This document shows, piece by piece, positions 1 through 9,182 of a stretch of 64,000 bases of DNA; position 1 is the first letter of the stretch; each line of letters starts with the position of its first letter. The DNA lies in NCBI GenBank assembly GCA_964598395.1, contig CAZRBW010000007.1, forward strand, positions 20,633 through 84,632. Direction: 5' to 3'. The notes beneath the pieces were generated by a model that was not told where the DNA came from, made no database searches, and was given only the letters and a program-made list of their open reading frames with translations. The DNA is from CAXBDP01 sp964598395 (GTDB taxonomy: Bacteria; Bacteroidota; Bacteroidia; Cytophagales; Cyclobacteriaceae). Both the position numbers and the translations under genes were made by a program.

Positions 1-354
1 TTCAACCATTTTGTCGAAATTCAATGGCTTTTGTAAATATTCATTTACACCAGCATTTTTGAAATCTTCAGGTTGGTAGTTTTTGTAGTTACCTGTGATG
101 ACAATTATAGGAATGTTAGCAATTTTTGGGTCTTTGTGGGCGCGTATTGCTTTAGTGCATTGCATTCCATCCATCACAGGCATATTAATGTCCATCAGAA
201 TTACATCGAAAGTCTCATCTTTTAGTATATCAAGAACTTCCTGACCATTACGAGCTACGACTAAATCGTATTGTTCGTATTCCATTATCTTTTTAGTAAG
301 ATTTATTATAATGGAACTGTCTTCTGCAATAAGTACTTTTTTAGATTTCTCCAT
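1..354 (-). CDS. Response regulator receiver protein (partial, C-terminus off window)
   Basis: The 118 visible codons read as a CheY-like receiver domain. It starts at an ATG (352-354) as MEKSKKVLIAEDSS, with the acidic pair ED near residue 11, the phospho-acceptor Asp in VILMDINMPVMDG, the ITG switch Thr segment and the QKPLN lysine. The reading frame is still open at the window edge, so the C-terminus and any output domain are not visible. It lies 13 bp downstream of another receiver gene on the same strand, so the two are probably co-transcribed. No kinase gene is adjacent on the visible side. What it controls cannot be said from the sequence. Confidence 0.85.
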   Translation of the reverse strand, partial: MEKSKKVLIAEDSSIIINLTKKIMEYEQYDLVVARNGQEVLDILKDETFDVILMDINMPVMDGMQCTKAIRAHKDPKIANIPIIVITGNYKNYQPEDFKNAGVNEYLQKPLNFDKMVE

Positions 355-367
355 TTCGTTGGTTTTA

Positions 368-1105
368 TTAAGTCAATAAATTTCGATAATTAATTCGGAA
401 TTCTAAAAAAAAGTCTTCAAGTTCTTGAAAATGTTGCTGCCAATTTTCAAAATTATTTTCTTTTATCCTAGTTTCCAGTTGTTTAGCGCAGGCACTTAGT
501 TTGTCAGCCCCCACACTTCCAGCGTTTCCTTTTAGAGTATGAAGTATACTTTTTACAATACTAGCTTCTTTATTTGGTTCTACCTTCTTGAGTTGCGAAA
601 TAAGTAGATTCGATTCTTCTACAAAATTATCATAAATGGGTAGTAGATCTGCCTTGCCACCATATTTTGAGAGCTTTTGTACCACAGCTAGATTTAAAAT
701 AGCCATTTTTCTACTTGCCGAATTATTAGTGGATGATTGGCGAATTGATTTATTTCCTAGCTCAATTACTTCTTTTATATTTAATGGCTTTACTAGCAGT
801 TCGTCAAAGCCAGCTTCTTTTAGTTTTAATTTTTGATCTTCACTAAAGAATGCACTGCTCGCAACCATGATCGGACGCTCAATAGGATCCAATTGGTTGA
901 TCAGCTTCGCAGCCGTTAAACCATCCATAAATGGCATTTGAATATCCATCAGAACAATATCAAATTTATGATTTTTGATGTGTTGAAATGCCTCATTTCC
1001 ATTTGCCGCTAAGTTTACTTCAAACCCTGACGTTTCCAGCAGTTGTTGCACAATCTTCCTATAATTAAAATCATCATCTACCAACAATAAGGAAATTCTC
1101 TTCAT
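368..1105 (-). CDS. Response regulator with C-terminal Hpt domain
   Basis: This 245-residue cytoplasmic protein has two parts. Residues 1 to about 120 form a receiver domain (LLVDDD acidic pocket, phospho-acceptor D54 in VLMDIQMPFMDG, Ser/Thr switch in VASSAF, Lys in LVKPLN). Residues from about 135 form a histidine phosphotransfer domain with the phosphorylatable H189 in HTLKGNAGSVGA. Such proteins act as intermediates in multi-step phosphorelays. It precedes a single-receiver gene (354 down to 1) by 13 bp, giving a receiver-Hpt plus receiver pair without a local kinase. The hybrid kinase at 10169 ends in a receiver but lacks an Hpt, so a link is possible, but that is only inference. Confidence 0.88.
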   Translation of the reverse strand: MKRISLLLVDDDFNYRKIVQQLLETSGFEVNLAANGNEAFQHIKNHKFDIVLMDIQMPFMDGLTAAKLINQLDPIERPIMVASSAFFSEDQKLKLKEAGFDELLVKPLNIKEVIELGNKSIRQSSTNNSASRKMAILNLAVVQKLSKYGGKADLLPIYDNFVEESNLLISQLKKVEPNKEASIVKSILHTLKGNAGSVGADKLSACAKQLETRIKENNFENWQQHFQELEDFFLEFRINYRNLLT

Positions 1106-1176
1106 TATTTTTTATTCTGTAATTTTGGGTTCGTCTTTAATTAAATTTTTAGCTAAAAGTAAACCACAAACGTCAA

Positions 1177-2109
1177 GTGATTTTCAATAAAAGTGAAAAA
1201 CCTCTTTTGGTTATCATTAGTGGACCCACAGCTGTAGGCAAAACTGACTTGACTATTGAATTAGCCAAATTATTGAATACCGAAATAATTTCGGCTGATT
1301 CTCGACAGTTTTACAGAGAATTAGAAATTGCCACAGCAAAACCTTCCCTTAAGCAATTGTCCGAAGTTAATCATCACTTTATAAATTCACTTTCCATTCA
1401 TCAAAAATACGATGTTATCGATTTTGAAAGAGAGGCATTAGACATACTTGATAAATTATTTAAAACTAAAAATGTTGTACTTGTTTCTGGAGGTTCTGGA
1501 CTTTTTATACGAGTGCTATGTGAAGGCTTGGATCCCTTACCAGAAGTGCCTGAAAATCTTCGGGCAATTATCAATCAAGAATATGAGTCGGGAGGATTAA
1601 AAATACTGCAAAAGGAACTAGCCGAGGCTGATCCCGAATATTATGCTGAGGTAGATAGCAATAATCCACAAAGAGTAATAAGAGCTTTAGAAATAATAAG
1701 AGCCACAGGTCAGAAATTTTCATCCTTTAGAAATAAGAAGAAAGTAGAGAGACCATTTCGCGTACTCAAGATTGTACTCAATAGAAACAGACAAGAGCTA
1801 TATGAGCGCATAAATATGCGGGTGGATATGATGTTTGAGCAAGGCCTGGTGGACGAAGCAAAAGAATTGCTGCCATTTAAAGATTTGAATGCTTTGCAAA
1901 CAGTTGGATATTCGGAGCTTTTTCCTGCGCTACAAGGTGAATATACTATCGAGGAAGCAAATCGTTTGATCAAGCGCAATTCACGAAGATATGCTAAACG
2001 TCAACTTACTTGGTTTAAAAAAGAACTCGATACTTATTGGTTTCATCCTGACCAAAAGGAGGAGCTGATTCAGCTCACTAAAGAAAATTTAGACGGTTTT
2101 GTAGCCTAA
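1177..2109 (+). CDS. miaA: tRNA dimethylallyltransferase MiaA
   Basis: MiaA transfers a dimethylallyl group from DMAPP to N6 of A37 in tRNAs that read UNN codons. The 310-residue product has the P-loop GPTAVGKT near residues 16-23, the ISADSRQFYREL segment, the SGGSGLFIRVL loop and the NPQRVIRALEI motif, all typical of the family, and family length. The chosen start is GTG at 1177, which leaves a short N-terminus before the P-loop; no ATG in this frame lies close by. A TAATTTTG -7-like element lies at 1120-1127 without a clear -33 partner. The 3' end overlaps the convergent gene at 2089 by 21 bp. One CGGGAGG copy lies at 1589. Confidence 0.95.
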   Translation: MIFNKSEKPLLVIISGPTAVGKTDLTIELAKLLNTEIISADSRQFYRELEIATAKPSLKQLSEVNHHFINSLSIHQKYDVIDFEREALDILDKLFKTKNVVLVSGGSGLFIRVLCEGLDPLPEVPENLRAIINQEYESGGLKILQKELAEADPEYYAEVDSNNPQRVIRALEIIRATGQKFSSFRNKKKVERPFRVLKIVLNRNRQELYERINMRVDMMFEQGLVDEAKELLPFKDLNALQTVGYSELFPALQGEYTIEEANRLIKRNSRRYAKRQLTWFKKELDTYWFHPDQKEELIQLTKENLDGFVA

Positions 2110-2403
2110 TGCTTTAGCCAGAAAGCGTGTTGGAGCCTTCTTTATCATTTCATTGTAAACTCTACTTTCGATAGCTAAGCTTTTTTGGAGTTTTTGCTTA
2201 TCAGAGCGTAAGTTGTTCAAAGCCAATTGAGCTTGATCTTGATTTAATATATCCTGATTAGATTTTTCGTAAGAATCAATCTCAGATAATGCAATTTTTA
2301 GCGATTTTATCATTTCAAGTCTTTTTTTCATCTGTGTAGAATTGAAAAGACTCCAAAGCAAAATGAATCCACAAATAGCAACAATAGCAGGTATAAATCC
2401 CAT
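2089..2403 (-). CDS. Small LemA-like membrane-anchored coiled-coil protein
   Basis: This 104-residue protein has an N-terminal hydrophobic segment (about residues 3-20), a charged helical stretch rich in Lys, Glu and Gln, and a C-terminus YNEMIKKAPTRFLAKALGYK. That tail resembles the conserved LemA-family ending, in which a YN pair is followed by a proline and a hydrophobic helix ending in GF or GY. The protein is about half the usual LemA length, so membership is tentative. It begins 7 bp after the pfkA stop and is probably co-transcribed with it. The last codons overlap the convergent miaA 3' end. The function is unknown. Confidence 0.7.
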   Translation of the reverse strand: MGFIPAIVAICGFILLWSLFNSTQMKKRLEMIKSLKIALSEIDSYEKSNQDILNQDQAQLALNNLRSDKQKLQKSLAIESRVYNEMIKKAPTRFLAKALGYKTV

Positions 2404-2410
2404 AGTTTTT

Positions 2411-3385
2411 CTAAATACTTAATATCTCAACCATACGAATAAGGTCTGGGTTCAAAGGTTTTTCCTTCTTTAAACAATCTTCAAATGGAGTGTATACTAA
2501 TTCATTGTTGACAATTCCAGCCATCACATTTTTTTGACCATTAATGAGTCCTTCGATAGCCCCAAGACCAAGTCTTGATGCTAGAATTCGATCATAGGCC
2601 GAAGGTGAACCTCCACGTTGTATGTGGCCTAATATCGATATTCGGTGATCCTGTATTTCTGGACAGGCTAGCTTTACTTTCGCCGCAATTTCTATTGCAT
2701 TGCCTTCTTCATCACCTTCCGCTATTACAATGATAGAGGATGATTTTGCGCGGTTCCAACCTTTTTGTAAAGTGTTTATTACACCCTTGATAGTTGTTTT
2801 GGTTTCCGGCACCATTACGATTTCGGCACCACCTCCAATTCCAGATTGGATAGCAATATAGCCAGAATCACGACCCATCACTTCGATAAAGAACAAGCGG
2901 TCGTGACTATTTGCAGTATCCCTAATTTTATCAATCGCTCCCAGCGCTGTATTTACCGCCGTGTCGAATCCAATGGTATAATCACTTCCATAGAGGTCAT
3001 TGTCAATGGTGCCAGGAGCACCTACTGCTGGCATACCAAATTCTTCGTAGAAAATTTTTGAGCCGGTGAAAGTGCCGTCACCGCCAATTGCTACTAAACC
3101 ATCTATTCCAAACTCCTTCAATTTTTCAAAGGCTTTTTTGCGACCTTCATATTCAAAAAATTCTTTGCATCGAGCTGTTTTTAATATGGTGCCTCCTTTC
3201 TGAATAACGTTGCTTACCGAGCGTGAATCCATTGGGAAAATATTGCCGGAAATCATTCCTGCATAACCATATCTAATTCCGAAAATTTCTACTCCATGAT
3301 AAATGCCACCACGAACTACCGCGCGGATACATGCATTCATTCCAGGGGAATCGCCACCTGATGTAAAAACTCCAATTCTTTTCAT
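2411..3385 (-). CDS. pfkA: ATP-dependent 6-phosphofructokinase
   Basis: PfkA phosphorylates fructose 6-phosphate to fructose 1,6-bisphosphate in glycolysis. The 324-residue length fits the bacterial family. Visible motifs are the N-terminal ATP loop FTSGGDSPGMNA, the GGDGT phosphate-binding motif, the substrate loop GTIDNDLYGSDYTIGFDTA with the catalytic Asp, the EVMGRDSGYIA segment, and LGHIQRGGSPSAYDR near the C-terminus. The GGDGT form indicates ATP and not pyrophosphate use, which usually goes with GGDDT. It is followed after 7 bp by the small LemA-like gene. Confidence 0.97.
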   Translation of the reverse strand: MKRIGVFTSGGDSPGMNACIRAVVRGGIYHGVEIFGIRYGYAGMISGNIFPMDSRSVSNVIQKGGTILKTARCKEFFEYEGRKKAFEKLKEFGIDGLVAIGGDGTFTGSKIFYEEFGMPAVGAPGTIDNDLYGSDYTIGFDTAVNTALGAIDKIRDTANSHDRLFFIEVMGRDSGYIAIQSGIGGGAEIVMVPETKTTIKGVINTLQKGWNRAKSSSIIVIAEGDEEGNAIEIAAKVKLACPEIQDHRISILGHIQRGGSPSAYDRILASRLGLGAIEGLINGQKNVMAGIVNNELVYTPFEDCLKKEKPLNPDLIRMVEILSI

Positions 3386-3492
3386 AGCCTCTGCTTAAAA
3401 TTCATTTCTATTACACGCCTAAATTTAGCCTTTACTATTGAAATTTAAGCTTTTTGAAAGTTAATTAATCGAAAAATAACATTCTTGTTTAC

Positions 3493-4992
3493 TTATTTAT
3501 TCTCATTTTTTGCCTTGCCCTTAAGAATAGCAAAACCTTGTATGATCAATTTGTTGGTATCTTTGGATACTTTGCTAATGTAGATGAGGAATGCGAAAAT
3601 AAGAACTAAAACGCTGCCTCTAATGGCAATATCGAGCATTAAATTTTCATTTTCAGGTATGATGTAAGCCAATCCTCCCGCCGCTACCCCAAATAGTAAA
3701 ATGATGGCATGAGACAACTTATAAGGCATCATTCCAAACTTTCGATAAACAAAGATTATCCGAATTATATTGAAAATAACCACACCCAAAAAAGTAGCAA
3801 AGGCTACTCCACTCAATCCGTAATCCTTTATCAAAATTACAATAAAACCTATCGTACAAACCAGCAACACTCCGATTAATAAACTATTGTATCGATAGTA
3901 TTTGGAATAAGCGATGATCCCATCCACGGCCCCGCCAGACATTCGCACCAGATTGCTAAGTGCAATCCAAATTACGACCCATTTGCCAGCGATATATTCT
4001 GCAGGAAGAATACGGAAAATATTGTCCAAATTGCTAATGAGCCCAGCCACAAGAAGTGTTCCTGCAATAAGTTGAATAATGCTCGTTTTTTCGTAAACAT
4101 CCTTTACTTTTTTTAGGTCGTTTTGAGTGATACCATCGGACACCACAGTGTAGGAAATACGATTGATAACGCGGGAGGGAATAATTACCAATGTGCCAAA
4201 ATAAAAGGTAGTTGTGTAAATGCCAGTGAAGCCTTCGTTGAAGTATTCGTTGATCAAAATGCCATCGATACGTTGCAAGGACAAAGCCGAAAAACCCACT
4301 AACAATCCATACAAACTCACTGATGTAAAGTCACCTAAGCTTGTGCGATTTACATTGTTGGGCTTTATTGTAATATGAAAATTTCGAATACTTGTTAAAT
4401 AAATGATAAGGATAAACGTAGTAATGATAATGGCAGCAGCGTAATAATAAATATACTGATTGAATTCAATAAGCTCGAAAATGACAGCTGTAAATGGAAT
4501 AAGAATCAAAATTCGTTGAATGAAATCCTTCAGAAATACGCCAGCGGCTGATTTGTAAATTGCATTTGCATAAGCCTCCAAATTGTAGAAAAGCAAATGA
4601 GCCAAGGAAAGAGGAATGATCAGGAAAAAGTACTTGACAAAAACAGGTGAACTTTCTCTATTTGATTCCAGCAGAATTGGCTGTAAAAATAGATAGCCTA
4701 AGAAAAAGAATACCACTCCGATAAGGCTGGCGATTAATATTATCGCAACAAAACCATTATGTTTTCCATCTCCAGTTCGATATTTTGGGAAAAACCGAAT
4801 AATTGCGCTTGGGAAACCTAGAGTACCCAATTGCCCTAAAATCATGCTGTAGGAAATTAGCAGGTTGATGGCGCCGATTTCTGCAGGAGTGAAGTACTTT
4901 GGAAATAAAATAGCAACAGTCGCAAAGCCTAATAATACCCCTGCATAGGAGTAAATAGTGCCTTTGATTGATTGTTGCTTAATAAGTCCCAA
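3493..4992 (-). CDS. Oligosaccharide flippase family membrane protein (Wzx/MATE-like)
   Basis: This 499-residue protein is hydrophobic over nearly its whole length, with about 12-14 predicted membrane helices. It opens with the IKGTIYSYAGVLLGFATVA segment common to polysaccharide exporters of the MOP superfamily (Wzx/PST), which flip lipid-linked oligosaccharides across the inner membrane. It is the last gene of a minus-strand run (8350 to 3493) that also encodes a YfhO-family protein and a DUF115-like protein, spaced 3 and 25 bp apart. That context supports a role in surface-glycan assembly. The substrate cannot be told. Motif copies at 3674 and 4172 lie in this gene. Confidence 0.85.
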   Translation of the reverse strand: MGLIKQQSIKGTIYSYAGVLLGFATVAILFPKYFTPAEIGAINLLISYSMILGQLGTLGFPSAIIRFFPKYRTGDGKHNGFVAIILIASLIGVVFFFLGYLFLQPILLESNRESSPVFVKYFFLIIPLSLAHLLFYNLEAYANAIYKSAAGVFLKDFIQRILILIPFTAVIFELIEFNQYIYYYAAAIIITTFILIIYLTSIRNFHITIKPNNVNRTSLGDFTSVSLYGLLVGFSALSLQRIDGILINEYFNEGFTGIYTTTFYFGTLVIIPSRVINRISYTVVSDGITQNDLKKVKDVYEKTSIIQLIAGTLLVAGLISNLDNIFRILPAEYIAGKWVVIWIALSNLVRMSGGAVDGIIAYSKYYRYNSLLIGVLLVCTIGFIVILIKDYGLSGVAFATFLGVVIFNIIRIIFVYRKFGMMPYKLSHAIILLFGVAAGGLAYIIPENENLMLDIAIRGSVLVLIFAFLIYISKVSKDTNKLIIQGFAILKGKAKNENK

Positions 4993-5017
4993 TAGCTGAA
5001 ATTATTTCACGAATTTA

Positions 5018-5884
5018 CTATTGTTTTCGCTCGAATGCATCAATAAATGAACCCGGTGTTAGGTTGATTATTTTTTGGCCTTTTTTGGTGGCGAATTTTT
5101 CAAGCGTAAAGTAGGCTTCAAATGAAATCACAAACTTTTGAAGGACCTCATGTAATTTTCTAGTATCCTGGCCTTTTTTATACATCGGGTTGGCTTTAGC
5201 GGTCGTTTCATCGTAGAAATGCTTCTGTCTTAGCATTACCAGATTATTTTCATCTACCCATAAGTCCTTAAGCCAAGAATGATCGGCTCCAATCAAATGG
5301 ATTTTTTCGTAACCCATTCGTAAGGCCATTATAATGGTTGGAATAAGGACATTGTGTGGACGTGGCATTCCTAGGCCATTGTTGATCGCCCAATGCGTAA
5401 GTCCTTCAAATCCTTCCACCGGTGTATTGTTATAATAATTGACATGGATATGGCTGTTGCCTGTAATTTGCTTTTTCCATTTGCCATATTTTTTGGCTTC
5501 TACTGGCATAAAGATTTCCAAATCCCATTTCGTATTATCAACAAGGCCTTTGTAAAAGCCTGGGATAAAACCTTTGTAGAAATCATTGAGATTCTCCAAG
5601 TAAAATTCAGGAGCAGCAGCCACCAAAAATCTTGGTTTCAATTGTGTGTATTCTGCTGTGGTGCAGAAAAAATTGACAGAGAATAAATCCGAATTAGCTA
5701 GTAAGGTTTTATGCTCTTCGATACTTTGGGTAAGCGAAGGGCCATTGCCAAGAATGACGCATTCACGACTTGTCTTTGCAGTTAAAGGAAGTTTATTTCC
5801 AAATTTGCTCAGCAGCAACAGTTTTGGAATGCTCAAAGTCGATAAGAGCATTCTTTCAGCGAAAAGTTGCGGCGCTGATTTCAT
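5018..5884 (-). CDS. DUF115-like (MptE/Maf-type) protein, possible glycan enzyme
   Basis: This 288-residue, mostly soluble protein has CVILGNGPSLTQS near residues 42-54, a Rossmann-type nucleotide-binding loop found in the DUF115 / 6-hydroxymethylpterin diphosphokinase MptE-like family. A second conserved-looking stretch is HNVLIPTIIMALRMGYEKI followed by HLIGADHSWL. Members of this superfamily include flagellin glycosylation (Maf) proteins and enzymes of unknown role in polysaccharide loci. It sits 3 bp after the YfhO gene and 25 bp before the flippase gene, so it probably belongs to the same glycan operon. The reaction is not known, and family membership rests on the motif alone. Confidence 0.6.
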   Translation of the reverse strand: MKSAPQLFAERMLLSTLSIPKLLLLSKFGNKLPLTAKTSRECVILGNGPSLTQSIEEHKTLLANSDLFSVNFFCTTAEYTQLKPRFLVAAAPEFYLENLNDFYKGFIPGFYKGLVDNTKWDLEIFMPVEAKKYGKWKKQITGNSHIHVNYYNNTPVEGFEGLTHWAINNGLGMPRPHNVLIPTIIMALRMGYEKIHLIGADHSWLKDLWVDENNLVMLRQKHFYDETTAKANPMYKKGQDTRKLHEVLQKFVISFEAYFTLEKFATKKGQKIINLTPGSFIDAFERKQ

Positions 5885-5887
5885 AGA

Positions 5888-8350
5888 TCAGGCTTCTTGT
5901 TTTTTAGCCTTTTTCAATTCCATTAGTATGCCGATTATGATCAAAGCAATTACTAGGAAATTTGAAATATTCGCAATTTGATTGCCCGTATAATACGATT
6001 GCGGGTGGAATTTGAACTCAATATTGTGCTGCCCACTTGGCAGTTCCATTGCGCGCAAAACATAGTTTGCACGGAAATGTGGAGTTTCTACTCCATCTAT
6101 ATAGGCAGTCCAGCCTTTAGGATAGTATATTTCAGAGAAGATTGCCAAACCATCGTTAGTGAGATCACTCTCATATTTCAGATAGTTTGGTTTGATTTCC
6201 AGTAAATTGATTGTACCATTTGCAGAGTAGCTTTTGTCAGCATCCAATTGGCTTGAGATCGCCTGAAGGCGCAAATCAATCTGCCCAAGCGCCGCCAATT
6301 CCTCATCTGCATTTTCTGCTGCATAAATATCTTCTACCAACCAAGCATTTCCATAAGCATTGGTATTAGTCAAAACAGCTCTCGCAGAAGTGCCTGCAAT
6401 CATATACTTGGTGTTTAGCATATCAAAAATCGGTGTGATTGGTAGTCCAATTCCTTGATTTTGCAAAGAATCTACAATTTCCATATGTTCTTGACCCATA
6501 TAAAAGTCAACCAAATCCTGATATCTGCGCAACTTAGCTCCATGATAACCACCTACGCTTGGGTGATGATAAGAAACTCGAGCATCGTTCCAGGGATTTT
6601 GCAAATTGATCACTCTGAAATGACCTTCATCTTGGGAGATCAAATTGTTAGCTTCTGTTGGTTGAAAAAACTGAGATTGAGTATTTTCAGAGTAGTTTTC
6701 TTCATTCAAATATCTAGAGCCAACTGCCAATAAATCAGCGGTTACGAATAGAATAAGACCAATAAATAAGTATGCCTGTTTCAGTTTGCCAATCATAGCG
6801 ACATAAATGATTGCTATGCTCAACCCAATAAATATAAGGCTCCGCACCCAATCGGATAAATACATGGAAGCTCTATCTTTTTGCAGAGCATCGACATACC
6901 AATCTGGATATCCACTGGCCATCAACTGCTCATCAATTGGCGCACGGAAATCGAGGATTAAATATAGAATAAACAAAATGCCCAAAATCCCTAAGGTAGT
7001 GATTGAAGCTTTTTTAAAGATGGCCATTTTTAATTGGCTACTCTCCATACTGAGTAGTTTTTCTAATCCCAAAATTCCTAGGAATGGAATCGTCATTAAG
7101 GCAACGACTACCGCCATGGAAACAGCTCTAAACTTGTTGTAGCCTGGGAAAAAATCGAACATAGCATAATTGAAAAACTCTAGGTTTTTGCCCCATGCGA
7201 GAAGTATTGAAAAGATGGTTCCAACAATAAGCCAATTTTTTTGTCGAGCTGGTAAAGCAAAAAGACCTAAAATAAATAGAAAGCAAATAACTGCTCCTGC
7301 ATACACTGGTCCAGCAGTATTAGGTTGATTCCCCCAATAAGTTCGAACACCTTGAATCTCTTCTTGTACTTGCTGTGGCGCTACTCTATTTTGAGTAAGT
7401 GCTTTAAATACCTCTGAATTATCGTCAAGTTTTTCAATGCTCCCACCTGCATAGAAGTTGGGTAATATCAAAGTAAATGTCTCCAATTTACCCCAGCTCC
7501 AATTAAAAGCATATTCCTTATCCAACCCTGAACCACCTTGCACGGCAGGGTCTTGTGCGGTCAATTCACTTTGCCCGCGGATAGAATAGGAGCTATATTC
7601 TGAGGTTGTTAATAATCGGCCAAGAGACATCGTAACGGCTACAACTGCGGCTAAAACCAATAGGCCAATCGCTGGAATTTGCTTCTTCAACTGATTGTCC
7701 TTAATCATGTAGAAGAACTGAAAGCCACCATATATGAGTAATAGCAAAAACAAGTAATAAGTGATTTGCAGGTGGTTCATTCGGATTTGTATGCCCACAG
7801 CAATTATGGTAGCGATAAAACCCCAATATCGATTTCTATAAAACGTAGCATGTACCGCACCCAATACCAATGGCATGGTAGCAATCGCACCAACTTTCCA
7901 ATTGTGGCCAGCCTCGATACTTATCAAATTAAAACTTCCGAAACCGTAAGCTATAGCACCAACAATTGCCAAATACGGCCTTACTTTGAAAACCACCAAG
8001 AGGAAGTAAAAACTGAGCATGGCCAAAAAGGTATAATTGGCCGGAGTAGGTAATTTAAGACTCAAAACATCTCGAATTCCAGAGATAAACCACTCTCCAT
8101 AATGGCGGGTATTAATCAAATATGAGGGCATTCCGCTAAACATGGAATTGATCCAAAGGCCTTCTTCACCTGTTTCAGCTCTATAATCGGCTATTTCGGT
8201 GCCAGCAGCAATTCCTTGGAGGGCATCGTTTTGGAAAATCGTTTTATTCTCGAAAATGATAGGAGAATAGAAGAATACACAGAGAATTGAAAAGATTAAA
8301 ACGGCAATTAGATGAGGAAGAATCTGCTTTTTGAAATCAATTTTACCCAT
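5888..8350 (-). CDS. YfhO family membrane protein
   Basis: This 820-residue protein has an N-terminal and central block of about a dozen membrane helices, an extracytoplasmic domain in the last third, and a final membrane helix before the basic tail KKAKKQEA. The tail domain carries IYYPKGWTAYIDG, a recognisable YfhO-family segment. YfhO proteins resemble GT-C glycosyltransferases; the Bacillus member takes part in glycosylation of lipoteichoic acid. Role here: probably sugar transfer from a lipid carrier on the outer face of the inner membrane (inference). It is the first gene of the operon leading to the DUF115-like and flippase genes. Confidence 0.85.
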   Translation of the reverse strand: MGKIDFKKQILPHLIAVLIFSILCVFFYSPIIFENKTIFQNDALQGIAAGTEIADYRAETGEEGLWINSMFSGMPSYLINTRHYGEWFISGIRDVLSLKLPTPANYTFLAMLSFYFLLVVFKVRPYLAIVGAIAYGFGSFNLISIEAGHNWKVGAIATMPLVLGAVHATFYRNRYWGFIATIIAVGIQIRMNHLQITYYLFLLLLIYGGFQFFYMIKDNQLKKQIPAIGLLVLAAVVAVTMSLGRLLTTSEYSSYSIRGQSELTAQDPAVQGGSGLDKEYAFNWSWGKLETFTLILPNFYAGGSIEKLDDNSEVFKALTQNRVAPQQVQEEIQGVRTYWGNQPNTAGPVYAGAVICFLFILGLFALPARQKNWLIVGTIFSILLAWGKNLEFFNYAMFDFFPGYNKFRAVSMAVVVALMTIPFLGILGLEKLLSMESSQLKMAIFKKASITTLGILGILFILYLILDFRAPIDEQLMASGYPDWYVDALQKDRASMYLSDWVRSLIFIGLSIAIIYVAMIGKLKQAYLFIGLILFVTADLLAVGSRYLNEENYSENTQSQFFQPTEANNLISQDEGHFRVINLQNPWNDARVSYHHPSVGGYHGAKLRRYQDLVDFYMGQEHMEIVDSLQNQGIGLPITPIFDMLNTKYMIAGTSARAVLTNTNAYGNAWLVEDIYAAENADEELAALGQIDLRLQAISSQLDADKSYSANGTINLLEIKPNYLKYESDLTNDGLAIFSEIYYPKGWTAYIDGVETPHFRANYVLRAMELPSGQHNIEFKFHPQSYYTGNQIANISNFLVIALIIIGILMELKKAKKQEA

Positions 8351-8444
8351 GATGATTATTCAATTTCCTGCAAATTAAAAAAATACCTACTTACAGAAGG
8401 ATATTTTTTGAATTAAAGATTGTAGATCGAAAAATGCGGGAGGA

Positions 8445-9182
8445 TTACAGGTCGAAGCTTTCCAGTGAAATGTTCGATATATCCGCTAGATAATTATCGA
8501 TGATTTCATTTGGAGAGTAGATAAATAGGAATTGGTTATTGGCAATCGTATTTATAAGAGGTTCAATTATTTCGTTTGGTACAGCAGGGCAACCAAGACT
8601 TCTGCCTAAACGGCCATTTTGCTGAGCGAACTCTTCAGTGGCATAATCTGCGCCGTGGATTACTATTGCTCTTTCCATGGCTTTGTCGTTCAAGCCTTTT
8701 TGCAGGCCATCAAGTCTTAACGAAACCCCATGCTTGCCTTGATATACATTTGCAGTTTTGTAGAAGCCCAAGCTACTTTGATAGGATTCGGGCGTATTAG
8801 AAAATTTCTCAGCCATCAAATTTCCGCTATTGCGACCGTGAGCAACCACGGAGTGAATTAATACCTCCCGCTTTTTCAAGTCAATTACCCAAAGTCTTTT
8901 ATCGGTAGAAGGTAATCTAAAGTCGATTAGCGTAATTATGGAAGCATTTTCGAATTCACCTTCTTCTGTCAATTTTATAAAGCCTTTGATTCCTTTTTCG
9001 AATAAACTGAAACTTGGTTTCTCCCCAATTAAGCTTTCGTATTGGCTATTGATATAGTTTGTAATCAATCTCTCATTCGAAATTTCGAATTCATCCAGAT
9101 TGTTATGTGTAGCGTTGAATGAAGAAAACCCATGTAATCCTAAGAAGCATAATACGAGCAAGGTGATCCTAAATTTTATCAT
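8445..9182 (-). CDS. Murein L,D-transpeptidase catalytic-domain family protein
   Basis: The 245-residue product has an N-terminal signal peptide (ITLLVLCFLGLHGFSSF) and a C-terminal domain with HGADYA and GRSLGCPAVP. These supply the His and Cys of the YkuD-like active site, arranged as in the L,D-transpeptidase family PF13645 common in Bacteroidota. It probably acts on peptidoglycan in the periplasm; whether it cross-links or cuts cannot be told. Its start overlaps the end of the upstream desaturase-like gene by 14 bp, so the two are translationally close. A CGGGAGG copy lies inside the gene (8864) and another just past its stop codon (8437). Confidence 0.85.
   Translation of the reverse strand: MIKFRITLLVLCFLGLHGFSSFNATHNNLDEFEISNERLITNYINSQYESLIGEKPSFSLFEKGIKGFIKLTEEGEFENASIITLIDFRLPSTDKRLWVIDLKKREVLIHSVVAHGRNSGNLMAEKFSNTPESYQSSLGFYKTANVYQGKHGVSLRLDGLQKGLNDKAMERAIVIHGADYATEEFAQQNGRLGRSLGCPAVPNEIIEPLINTIANNQFLFIYSPNEIIDNYLADISNISLESFDL

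Noticed and set aside
7766..8053. Plus-strand frames opposite the YfhO, DUF115-like and SMC genes
   Set aside because: They lie wholly within well-supported genes on the other strand and show no signal peptides or motifs.
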